A stretch of 14,261 nt of DNA from Flammeovirgaceae bacterium (GTDB lineage: Bacteria > Bacteroidota > Bacteroidia > Cytophagales > Cyclobacteriaceae), in assembly GCA_947457025.1 (NCBI GenBank), contig CANGUI010000019.1, positions 1 to 14,261 of the forward strand, given 5' to 3'. Below, in pieces: positions 7,642 through 14,261 of this stretch; the first letter of the stretch is position 1; every line of letters starts with the position of its first letter. The translations under genes and the position numbers were made by a program. The notes beneath the pieces were generated by a model, which was not told the origin of the DNA, ran no database searches, and saw only the letters and a list, made by a program, of their open reading frames with translations.

Positions 7642-7690
7642 TTCTCACAAGAAAGTTTCAAATCGAATATCTCACATCTCAAGTCTTCTT

Positions 7691-9076
7691 ATGAATTTCC
7701 GAATCGAAAAAGACACCATGGGCGAGGTGCACGTGCCGGCCGACAAATACTGGGGCGCACAAACCGAGCGCTCGCGCAACAATTTTAAAATCGGCCCCGA
7801 GGCCAGCATGCCGAAAGAGATTATCTATGCCTTCGGGTACCTGAAAAAAGCCGCAGCGATGACCAACCAGGAGCTGGGTGTGCTGTCGGCCGAGAAGAAA
7901 GACCTGATCGCGCAGGTGTGCGATGAAATCATCGCGGGCAAACTGGATGACCAGTTTCCGCTCGTGATCTGGCAAACCGGCTCGGGCACGCAAAGCAACA
8001 TGAACGCCAACGAGGTGATTGCCTACCGCGCCCACGTGCTGAGCGGTGGCAAACTCACCGATGAGAAAAAGGTGCTTCACCCCAACGATGACGTGAACAA
8101 ATCGCAGAGCAGCAACGACACGTACCCCACGGCCATGCACATCGCCAGCTACAAGCAGGTGGTGGAAATCACGCTGCCGGGCATGCAGAAGCTGCGCGAC
8201 ACGCTCCACAAAAAAGCAACGGAATACGCAGGCATCGTGAAGACCGGCCGCACCCACTTCATGGATGCCACTCCCCTCACGCTCGGCCAGGAATTCAGCG
8301 GCTACGTGCAGCAAATAGACAACAGCATGCGCGCCATCAAAAATGCACTCGAAGCTGTGCGCGAACTCGCACTGGGTGGAACGGCCGTGGGCACAGGCCT
8401 CAACACGCCCAAAGGTTACGATGTGCTTGTCGCGAAACACATCGCCACACTCACAGGCTTTCCGTTTGTTACCGCGCCCAATAAATTTGAGGCACTGGCG
8501 GCACATGATGCCATGGTGGAACTGAGTGGCGCACTGAAGCGCGCGGCCGTGGCGCTGATGAAAATCGCCAACGACATACGCATGCTCAGCTCGGGCCCGC
8601 GCAGCGGCATTGGCGAAATCGTCATCCCCGACAACGAGCCCGGCTCGAGCATCATGCCCGGCAAAGTAAACCCCACCCAGCCCGAAGCCATGACCATGGT
8701 GTGTGCGCAAGTCATCGGCAACGATGTGGCCGTGAGTGTGGGCGGCAGCTTGGGCCACTTCGAGCTGAACGTGTTCAAACCCGTGATCGCCGCCAATGTG
8801 CTGCAGAGCGCGCGCCTGATTGGCGATGCGTGCGTGAGCTTCAACGACAAGTGCGCGGTGGGCATTGAGCCCAACCTGCCCATCATCAAGCAGCACATGG
8901 AAAACTCGCTCATGCTCGTCACCTCACTCAACACCCACATCGGCTACGAAAATGCCGCCAAAATTGCCAAGAAGGCCCACAAAGAAAACAAAACCCTGCG
9001 CGAGGCAGCCGTGGAGTTGGGGCTGCTGACATCCGAACAGTTTGATCAGTGGGTGAGACCTGAGAAGATGGTGTGA
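7691..9076 (+). CDS. fumC: Class II fumarate hydratase
   Basis: FumC reversibly hydrates fumarate to malate in the TCA cycle. It is a cytoplasmic, iron-independent homotetramer of the aspartase/fumarase superfamily. The ATG at 7691 gives 461 residues ([20 protein letters not shown]), the normal length and N-terminus; the frame stays open upstream, but that part crosses a repeat and is not family sequence. Key motifs are [43 protein letters not shown] with His189 (equivalent to E. coli His188), and the signature [11 protein letters not shown] at 318-328 with the catalytic loop serine. The signature fits fumarase better than aspartase or argininosuccinate lyase. It is a single-gene unit with its own promoter and a strong terminator, bracketed by two inverted repeat elements. 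Confidence 0.97.
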   Translation: MNFRIEKDTMGEVHVPADKYWGAQTERSRNNFKIGPEASMPKEIIYAFGYLKKAAAMTNQELGVLSAEKKDLIAQVCDEIIAGKLDDQFPLVIWQTGSGTQSNMNANEVIAYRAHVLSGGKLTDEKKVLHPNDDVNKSQSSNDTYPTAMHIASYKQVVEITLPGMQKLRDTLHKKATEYAGIVKTGRTHFMDATPLTLGQEFSGYVQQIDNSMRAIKNALEAVRELALGGTAVGTGLNTPKGYDVLVAKHIATLTGFPFVTAPNKFEALAAHDAMVELSGALKRAAVALMKIANDIRMLSSGPRSGIGEIVIPDNEPGSSIMPGKVNPTQPEAMTMVCAQVIGNDVAVSVGGSLGHFELNVFKPVIAANVLQSARLIGDACVSFNDKCAVGIEPNLPIIKQHMENSLMLVTSLNTHIGYENAAKIAKKAHKENKTLREAAVELGLLTSEQFDQWVRPEKMV

Positions 9077-9109
9077 AGTAGATTTGAGAATTGAGATGTT
9101 AGATTTGAG

Positions 9110-9141
9110 AAATCGCCTTCGGAAACGGAGGCGATTTTTTT
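9110..9141 (+). terminator. Intrinsic terminator of fumC
   Basis: AAATCGCCTTCG (9110-9121) pairs with CGGAGGCGATTT (9126-9137) around a GAAA tetraloop, a 12-bp stem with one T-G pair. The T-tract runs from 9135 to 9141. It begins 34 nt after the fumC stop. Confidence 0.93.
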
Positions 9142-9170
9142 GTGAGCGCACGTGAGCCGGCTGTTTTTCC

Positions 9171-9337
9171 GGGCGTGCCCCGCGGCCCGTGTTACACGCA
9201 GCATTTGCCGAAACCGGATGTACAACTTGTTTTCATTTCGTTGTGAGTAAGCCGCGGGGTCGCGCTATCCGCTGCAAGTCCTCGCGCTCACGCACATGGC
9301 CGCGCCGCTGCGGGCTTTCCGCTGCTATCGCTCACGC
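9171..9337 (+). repeat. Three-box palindromic repeat element, copy 2
   Basis: Box A GGGCGTGCCCCGCGG (9171-9185) is followed after about 65 nt by box B GCCGCGGGGTCGCGCT (9251-9266) and by box C ATCGCTCACGC (9327-9337). CCCCGCGGC (9178-9186) pairs perfectly with GCCGCGGGG (9251-9259). A small inner hairpin, CGTGT-T-ACACG, lies at 9188-9198. Within the second half TCCGCTGC, GCTCACGC and AAGTCC each occur twice. It starts 30 nt past the fumC terminator and, with the terminator, fills the fumC-transporter gap. I see no gene in 9142-9430. Confidence 0.7.
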
Positions 9338-9430
9338 AAGTCCCACCGCGTGTCTCACATAGCAAGTTATTTCGAAAATTATTCCTAGGTAATGAAGCGG
9401 ACGTTAGCGGGCGGCCACTCTTTTCATCTT

Positions 9431-10561
9431 TTATTGTTGGCGTGCCTGCCGTGCGGGCCGGGAGAACAAAAGTCCTCGCGCGTAAAACAAAATGGGAAAC
9501 GCAAATACGAGGATCATCGCGTAGGCCATTGCCTCATATCCTTTCGCAACCAGGTCAATGATACCAACCTGGGCCAGCAGCAGGGAGGCAATCAGGGCTG
9601 CGGAAGAAATCAGCGCCCTGGTCATTTTTTTCATCGGCTGCCGGTTGCGGATTTCGAGCTCCGCTTCAATGCGGCTGATGAACGCGTGGATCATCCCCGT
9701 GGCGGTTTCTACCAACGTCCAACCGACCACAACACCGAAAATCACGATTAGCACCGGATGAAAAGATTTCAGAATCTCCAGCCACGGCACCGTAGACGAC
9801 AGGATGGCGGCATCCGGATAATAACCCATTATCGCGAAGTAGGTGATGAACCAGGGGATGGTCATGAGCATGCCGGCAATCATGCCGGCCCAGATGCTCT
9901 CCCGGCGCGACTCCAGCCCCCGGTAGGTAAAAAATGCCGCGGGATAGACCGCCAGGTTATAGCCTACGTAGAGCAGTCCGGTCCACAGCAGCGTGCCCAT
10001 CGAAGGCGGTGTCGGCAGGAAGCGGGTGTCCCACGACTGAAATACGGAAACAATTCTTGATCCCTTTTCCGAAAAAACAATTACGGCAAAGAGGAGGTAA
10101 GCGCCAAACAGGGCAACCGTGCCAATGGTTTCGAGCTTCGCGATGACGTCATCACCCTTGTAGTTCAGGAAGCCCACCAGCACGATGATCACCACGATGC
10201 CAACCCATCGCGGAAAGCCAAGCGTGTTGTTGAGAATCTCGCCTGCGGCTGACGCCATGACAGCGATGATGAGAATGGCCAGCAACAGGTACACGATTTC
10301 ATAGGCGATCCAACCCGGCCCAATCATTTTCTTCAACAGGGATTTGTAATCGAAAACCTGCCACTGGCGGGAGGCCTCCATCGACAGGATGGCCATGAAT
10401 GAAAAACCCGCAAAAATGGCCAGCCCGCAAATCCACCCACTGGCCCCAAACTTGGCACCGTACTCAACAATCTCTCTGCCCGTGGCATAGCCGCCTCCAA
10501 TTAAAACCGATTGCAGAATGATGCCCGGCAGGAAGATGCGTTTGAGGTAGGCGACTTTCAT
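9431..10561 (-). CDS. YkvI-like integral membrane transporter
   Basis: This 376-residue, strongly hydrophobic protein has about ten membrane segments. The N-terminus, FLPGIILQSVLIGGGYATGREIVEYG in two overlapping stretches, has the glycine-rich broken first helix typical of the YkvI family, which is related to LeuT-fold amino acid permeases. Other visible features are a long polar loop around RIVSVFQSWDTRF and a cytoplasmic helix ISRIEAELEIRNRQPMKK before the last two segments. The substrate is unknown; amino acid or other small-solute transport is inferred from the fold only. The ATG at 10561 begins directly at the conserved N-terminus. It is divergent from the DUF1801 gene across 276 bp. 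I see no terminator downstream. Confidence 0.8.
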   Translation of the reverse strand: MKVAYLKRIFLPGIILQSVLIGGGYATGREIVEYGAKFGASGWICGLAIFAGFSFMAILSMEASRQWQVFDYKSLLKKMIGPGWIAYEIVYLLLAILIIAVMASAAGEILNNTLGFPRWVGIVVIIVLVGFLNYKGDDVIAKLETIGTVALFGAYLLFAVIVFSEKGSRIVSVFQSWDTRFLPTPPSMGTLLWTGLLYVGYNLAVYPAAFFTYRGLESRRESIWAGMIAGMLMTIPWFITYFAIMGYYPDAAILSSTVPWLEILKSFHPVLIVIFGVVVGWTLVETATGMIHAFISRIEAELEIRNRQPMKKMTRALISSAALIASLLLAQVGIIDLVAKGYEAMAYAMILVFAFPILFYARGLLFSRPARQARQQ

Positions 10562-10576
10562 ACGTTAGATATTCGA

Positions 10577-10584
10577 ACAAGGTA
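10577..10584 (-). promoter_or_regulatory. Weak -7 box candidate of the YkvI-like gene
   Basis: TACCTTGT on the minus strand, 15 nt before the ATG at 10561, matches four of the six fixed positions of TAnnTTTG. It is listed because it shares TACCTT and position with the boxes of the lipoprotein and DUF4834-type genes. Confidence 0.25.
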
Positions 10585-10798
10585 AGGGAAAATAATTTAT
10601 TGAGGCAGACGCTTCGCCAGGTGATCACATCCGCCTGCCATTACCTGGGCTAATCGTCACCTTTTTCCACAGGTGGACAGGTATCATATACATTCCTGAC
10701 CTACCACCGATGACGGAAAGGCGACCAGTGCAAGACAAAGCTGAGATAAGAGATTGACATGTCCTTTGCCTACGCCTTGGAGCCCGCAAGATAGCAGC

Positions 10799-10830
10799 AT
10801 TGCACAACCCGCTTCCGCCCGGTAATTTTG
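10799..10830 (+). promoter_or_regulatory. Promoter of the DUF1801 gene
   Basis: The -33-like ATTG (10799-10802) and an exact -7 box TAATTTTG (10823-10830) are 20 bp apart, close to the usual 19. The -7 box ends only 7 nt before the ATG at 10838, so the transcript should start almost at the start codon. Confidence 0.6.
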
Positions 10831-10837
10831 GCGGGGA

Positions 10838-11251
10838 ATGAAAGGCAATCAGGTTCTGCGCTACACCGGAAAAGACGTCCAGCATTGGACGATGAAGGAA
10901 TGGCTGCAAACGAAATCACCTGCCTTGCGGCCGCTTGCGGCGGGGTGGTTTAACCAGATTCAAAATTGCGGGGCTGATGTGCACGCCATTTTTCACGATG
11001 GCTGCCCGATGGCCTGCGTAGACAACGCTCCGTTTGCGTATGTGAACGCGTTCACAACCCATGTTAACATCGGGTTCTTTTATGGCGCCTACCTGTCGGA
11101 CAAATTGAAACTGCTGCACGGTAGCGGCAGGCACATGCGGCACATCAAGCTTTTTCCGGAATCACCTGCGCCGGAGGAAGCGATAAAGGCCCTTTTGGCA
11201 GCCTCTTATGTAGACATCAAATGCCGGCTGGATAGCGCGAGCATTTTATAA
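10838..11251 (+). CDS. DUF1801 domain protein
   Basis: This 137-residue soluble protein has the DUF1801/YdhG pattern: an acidic or polar segment leading to HDGCPMACVDNAPFAYVNAF, then THVNIGFFYGAYL, then the motif LLHGSGRHMRHIKLF, and a C-terminal helix with SPAPEEAIKALLAASY. The family adopts a small alpha/beta fold with no reaction that I can name. Length and start (MKGNQVLRY at 10838) are normal for the family. The gene has its own promoter and is divergent from the YkvI-like gene; the next gene is 229 nt downstream on the same strand. That gap holds only short AT-rich stretches and a weak TATTTTTC (11323-11330). Confidence 0.75.
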   Translation: MKGNQVLRYTGKDVQHWTMKEWLQTKSPALRPLAAGWFNQIQNCGADVHAIFHDGCPMACVDNAPFAYVNAFTTHVNIGFFYGAYLSDKLKLLHGSGRHMRHIKLFPESPAPEEAIKALLAASYVDIKCRLDSASIL

Positions 11252-11480
11252 AAACGATCTGCCTTGAAAAGTTTGGGTGTGAACCGGTAATATTCACGAA
11301 CATTCTTTTTCCGCCGTCAAAATATTTTTCGTCCTTTCTCGTCCTCCTGAACATAAACCTGAGGCGACTGCTGACAAGTGGACGGGCGAACCGGTCGAAA
11401 AGATTTCTTCTCAACCGAGGCCAGAAAGTTCCGGATGGCAGGCATCAGGGCAAATTTTACCTCACCACAAACCCAACACC

Positions 11481-12296
11481 ATGAGCAAAACGATTTTGAT
11501 CACCGGTGCCTCCACCGGCATTGGCCGACTTACCGCCATCTATTTCGCAGAAAAAGGATGGAATGTGGCTGCCACCATGCGAACTACCGAAAAAGGGAAA
11601 GACCTGTTGCGATACCCCACACTTAAAGTGTTTGCTTTGGATGTGCTGCAGGAGAGCAGCATCCGGCAGGCCGTACACGATACGATCTCCGCATTTGGCG
11701 GCATCGATGTGCTGTTCAACAATGCCGGCTATGCGCTGGTAGGAGCCTTTGAGGCGATGAGTGCCGAACAGATCCAAAAACAATTTGATACAAACGTGTT
11801 TGGCGTGATGAACGTAACGCGGGCCGTGTTGCCGCATTTCCGCGCAAAACGGGGCGGTACGATCATCAACACCACCTCCATGGGTGGGCTCATCACCTTT
11901 CCGCTCTACAGCGTGTACCACGCCACCAAGTGGGCGCTCGAAGGATTTATGGAGAGCCTGCAGTATGAATTGCGACCATTCCAGATCAAAGTGAAAAACA
12001 TTGAGCCGGGTGCCATCAAAACCGATTTCGATCAGGCCATCGATTATGTGTCAACCCCGGACTACGAAAGCTACACCCATACAGCCCACCGCAACATGCT
12101 CGACACCTACAAAACGGCCCCGACAGGTGAAGTGGTAGCCGAAAAAGTGTGGCAGGCCGCCCAGGATGGCTCCTACCGGCTGCGCTACCCCGTTGGGGGC
12201 GTTGCGCCCGTGCTGTTGTTCATGCGCTGGCTGCTGCCGCTTGGCGGGTTCAGAAAAATGGTGCGGAGCCAGGTAGAGAAGGGCATAAAAATGTAA
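11481..12296 (+). CDS. Short-chain dehydrogenase/reductase (SDR)
   Basis: This 271-residue classical SDR is an NAD(P)-dependent oxidoreductase. It has the nucleotide-binding TGASTGIG (8-15), Asp54 in LDV for the adenine ring, NNAG (80-83), Asn105 in DTNVFGVM, and the catalytic Ser133, Tyr146 and Lys150 (TTSMGG, YHATK). Arg34 after the second strand (TMRT) hints at NADPH preference, which is inference. The C-terminal part with RLRYPVGG and MRWLLPLGG resembles SDRs acting on hydrophobic or steroid-like substrates, but the substrate cannot be named. The ATG at 11481 begins directly at the Rossmann fold. GNAT and cupin genes follow on the same strand at 85 and 46 nt spacing, so a loose operon is possible. 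Confidence 0.92.
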   Translation: MSKTILITGASTGIGRLTAIYFAEKGWNVAATMRTTEKGKDLLRYPTLKVFALDVLQESSIRQAVHDTISAFGGIDVLFNNAGYALVGAFEAMSAEQIQKQFDTNVFGVMNVTRAVLPHFRAKRGGTIINTTSMGGLITFPLYSVYHATKWALEGFMESLQYELRPFQIKVKNIEPGAIKTDFDQAIDYVSTPDYESYTHTAHRNMLDTYKTAPTGEVVAEKVWQAAQDGSYRLRYPVGGVAPVLLFMRWLLPLGGFRKMVRSQVEKGIKM

Positions 12297-12381
12297 GCCA
12301 CGCGCACCGTGTGATCAGGGGCGGTGGTGTTGTTTTTTGTTATCAGTCTGCCGAATATCACAGCCGAAAATCCCACCCCGT

Positions 12382-12777
12382 ATGATTACTTACAGCACCA
12401 CCCAAATCCCGGAAACGGAAGCCATTATTGAGGTGTACAACAGTTCGGGCATTAGCCGCCCGACCCACGACCCGGAGCGGATCCGGCTCATGTATGTGCA
12501 CGCCAACCTGGTGGTCACCGCGTGGGACGATCACCGGCTGGTGGGCATTGCGCGGGCACTCACAGATTATTGTTATTCGTGTTACCTGTCCGACCTGGCC
12601 GTTCGGAAGGATTACCAAAATGGAGGCATCGGCAGGAAGCTGATTGAGCTGACCCGAGAGCAGGCGGGCGAGCGCAGCAACCTGCTGTTGTTGTCTGCGG
12701 CCGGGGCCATGGGCTACTATCCGAAAATCGGATTTGAGAAGGTTGAAAATGCGTTCATCGTGAAACGCGTGCGCTGA
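12382..12777 (+). CDS. GNAT-family N-acetyltransferase
   Basis: I chose the ATG at 12382 (131 aa, MITYSTTQIPETEAII); a TTG 15 codons upstream gives an unlikely N-terminus. The acetyl-CoA site is in motif A: strand YLSDLAVRKDY (68-78) followed by the pyrophosphate loop QNGGIGRKL (79-87). The family-typical end is present, with MGYYPKIGFEKVENAFIVKR. GNAT enzymes transfer an acetyl group from acetyl-CoA to an amine; the acceptor is unknown. It is between the SDR and cupin genes. An AACGCG/CGCGTT inverted repeat (12764-12769 with 12779-12784) spans the stop codon but lacks a T-tract. Confidence 0.88.
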   Translation: MITYSTTQIPETEAIIEVYNSSGISRPTHDPERIRLMYVHANLVVTAWDDHRLVGIARALTDYCYSCYLSDLAVRKDYQNGGIGRKLIELTREQAGERSNLLLLSAAGAMGYYPKIGFEKVENAFIVKRVR

Positions 12778-12823
12778 GCGCGTTATCCAACAGAAAAAAT
12801 GACATTGAACGAAATCAAACACA

Positions 12824-13168
12824 ATGGATAATATTCCTTTTCAAACCATTTTGTGGGGCGAGATAGAAAAAACGGAACACCCGGGCGAAACTGGCGTAGC
12901 CCACTGGCAGACACGCCAGTTTGACGGGCTGCGGGTACGCCTTGTGGAGTATTCACCCGGGTACCTCGCAGATCATTGGTGCACAAAAGGCCACATCGTC
13001 CATTGCCTGGAAGGTGAATTCGAAAGCGAGCTTCAAACCGGTGAGGTGTTCCGGCTCACGCGGGGCATGACCTACGTTGTCTCGGACGAGCTGAGCACGC
13101 ACCGGTCCGTTTCGCATACAGGCGTAAAACTGCTGATCATCGATGGAGATTTTTTGAAGTGCAAGTAG
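12824..13168 (+). CDS. DHWC-motif cupin-fold protein
   Basis: This 114-residue protein has the single small cupin barrel pattern: VRLVEYSPGYLADHW leading to DHWC (50-53), then KGHIVHCLEGEF (55-66), then RLTRGMTYVVSDEL and KLLIIDGDF. Such proteins are, to my recollection, often annotated as 'DHCW motif cupin fold'. His51, Cys53, His57 and His60 are candidate metal or active-site residues, but no activity is known to me. The start at 12824 fits the family N-terminus (NIPFQTILWGEIEKTEHPGETG). It is the last gene of the SDR-GNAT-cupin set and faces the acyl-CoA dehydrogenase gene. Confidence 0.8.
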   Translation: MDNIPFQTILWGEIEKTEHPGETGVAHWQTRQFDGLRVRLVEYSPGYLADHWCTKGHIVHCLEGEFESELQTGEVFRLTRGMTYVVSDELSTHRSVSHTGVKLLIIDGDFLKCK

Positions 13169-13576
13169 CGGGTTACACTGTGGGCCTTCGACTGCAGGCC
13201 GGAGTTGGGAGTATTGTGTGGCAGATTTCCAAGCTCGGCTGTGGAGGCCAAAATCACTATTCCCTGCTTACAGGCACTTTACCGAGTTTCTTGAACTTGA
13301 TAACCGAAAATGAACATGGCAAACGGGTAAAGCCGTCGGGCTAAAGTTCGCACATTCCGTCTCCACATGTACGAAAGGCAGTCGAGTCTTGATGTTGTGT
13401 GTTGCGGGCCTGGTGCCTGGGTCATGTACCGATACGTGAATCGATGATAGAGCAACACCAGATGGCCAATTCTTGCTGACATGTTGGCAATGGAACTTGT
13501 ACTGCCTCGAAGGGTCGCAAACGAGCCGTTTAGGAGTAGCTAGCGTGTGTTCCACCGCCCTCGTTTCACAACCTCA
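13169..13576. other. Gene-free convergent intergenic region
   Basis: These 408 bases lie between the convergent cupin and acyl-CoA dehydrogenase genes. Short frames exist on both strands (for example 13268-13555 on -), but none has a recognisable domain or a plausible start context. GGCCT/AGGCC (13183-13187, 13196-13200) can form a weak hairpin with no T-tract. I see no RNA gene or terminator. Confidence 0.5.
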
Positions 13577-14261
13577 TCAGTTGCGCATGAGTTCGCGGGC
13601 AATCACCATTTTTTGTATTTCGGTGGTGCCTTCGTAGATCTGGGTGATCTTGGCATCGCGCATAAGGCGTTCAACATGGAATTCTTTCACGTAGCCGTAG
13701 CCGCCGTGAATTTGTACCGCTTCGGTGGTGACCTCCTGGGCGATTTCCGAAGCATAGAGTTTTGCCATCGAGGCAGCGCGGATGAAATCCTGGCCCTCGT
13801 CTTTCAGTGTGGCCGCGCGCCACAGCAACAGGCGTGCAGCTTCGATTTTTGTGGCCATCTCCGACAACTTGAATTGGATCGCCTGGTGCTCGGTCAGGTG
13901 TTTGCCGAAGGCCTTGCGTTCCCGTGCATATCGGAGGGCCAGTTCGAAGGCGCCCGCTGCGATGCCGAGTGCTTGTGCGGCTATGCCGATACGGCCACCG
14001 TTGAGCGTGGTCATGGCGAACGTAAAACCGAAACCGTCTTCACCGATGCGGTTAGCTTTCGGAACTTTCACATCCTGAAACATGAGCGAGTGAGTGTCGC
14101 TGCCGCGGATGCCCATCTTATCTTCCTTCTTACCCACAACAAATCCGGGCATGTCTTTTTCTACAATCAGGGCGTTGATGCCCTTGTGGCGCTTGGCGGT
14201 ATCGGTTTGTGCAATAACAATGTAGGTGCTGGCCGTGCTGCCATTGGTGATCCAGTTCTTA
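13577..14261 (-). CDS. Acyl-CoA dehydrogenase, C-terminal part (start beyond window)
   Basis: The frame is open through the window end, so about 228 residues are visible and the N-terminal helical domain is missing. An internal ATG at 14152 is not the start, since codons before it already read KNWITNGSTASTYIVIAQT, the middle beta domain. The FAD-linked enzyme removes two hydrogens from acyl-CoA and passes electrons to ETF. Visible motifs are KMGIRGSDTHSL, the C-terminal helical domain from GGRIGIAAQALG, RKAFGKHLTEHQAIQFKL, QIHGGYGYVKEF, and IYEGTTEIQ. The Glu of YEGT (codon 13631-13633) is the catalytic base in short-chain and butyryl-type enzymes. The exact acyl substrate cannot be set from this part. 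Confidence 0.95.
   Translation of the reverse strand, partial: KNWITNGSTASTYIVIAQTDTAKRHKGINALIVEKDMPGFVVGKKEDKMGIRGSDTHSLMFQDVKVPKANRIGEDGFGFTFAMTTLNGGRIGIAAQALGIAAGAFELALRYARERKAFGKHLTEHQAIQFKLSEMATKIEAARLLLWRAATLKDEGQDFIRAASMAKLYASEIAQEVTTEAVQIHGGYGYVKEFHVERLMRDAKITQIYEGTTEIQKMVIARELMRN

Noticed and set aside
7541..7690. Upstream extension of fumC
   Set aside because: The frame is open, but it runs through repeat copy 1 and the promoter box, and the translated sequence is not fumarase-like.
7679..8896. A 405-codon open frame on the minus strand
   Set aside because: It lies wholly antisense to fumC, is rich in His, Ala and Val from the mirrored codon bias, and shows no family motif; it is a shadow of the real gene.
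7419..9337. Composite transposon carrying fumC
   Set aside because: The flanking elements are inverted, but they have no transposase, no target-site duplication that I can find, and the cargo is a housekeeping gene with normal composition.
9077..9430. CRISPR array or integron attC sites in the repeat-rich intergenic DNA
   Set aside because: There are no regularly spaced identical repeats and no paired attC core sites; the repeats are explained by the three-box element.
13268..13555. A 95-codon minus-strand frame as a gene
   Set aside because: It has no recognisable domain and an unusual composition, and a second frame of similar length overlaps it; there is no support beyond openness.

Overview
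The window looks like chromosomal core sequence from a Bacteroidota bacterium, probably of the Cytophagales. The reasons are a long SecA (about 1117 aa) without the C-terminal zinc motif, a DUF4834-type small membrane protein next to dapF, a DHWC-motif cupin, almost no Shine-Dalgarno sequences, and promoter -7 boxes of the TAnnTTTG type. The sequence is moderately GC-rich. The placement rests on gene content and motifs, with no database search.

Layout: (1) 1-1395 (+), 3' part of a stand-alone FMN/[3Fe-4S] glutamate-synthase-domain protein. (2) 1495-6410 (-), a tight gene string in the order DUF4834-type membrane protein, dapF, secA, SPOR-domain protein, ending in a candidate terminator that faces the glutamate-synthase gene. 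(3) 6603-7229 (-), a lipoprotein of unknown function. (4) 7691-9076 (+), fumC with a good promoter and a very clear intrinsic terminator. (5) 9431-10561 (-), a YkvI-like transporter, divergent from (6) 10838-11251 (+), a DUF1801 protein. (7) 11481-13168 (+), an SDR oxidoreductase, a GNAT acetyltransferase and a cupin. (8) 13577 to the window end (-), the C-terminal part of an acyl-CoA dehydrogenase.

Most of this is housekeeping: lysine and peptidoglycan precursor synthesis (dapF), protein export (secA), the TCA cycle (fumC) and acyl-CoA oxidation. I see no phage, IS transposase, CRISPR array, tRNA, rRNA or defence cassette. The least explained signal is non-coding. Two elements of about 170 bp share three ordered boxes with conserved spacing and lie in opposite orientation on either side of fumC (7419-7590 on -, 9171-9337 on +). 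Each can fold by pairing its first box with its second. They look like members of a dispersed palindromic repeat family. A strong GC hairpin just ahead of the secA ATG and near-leaderless promoter placement at the DUF1801 gene are smaller points of interest.
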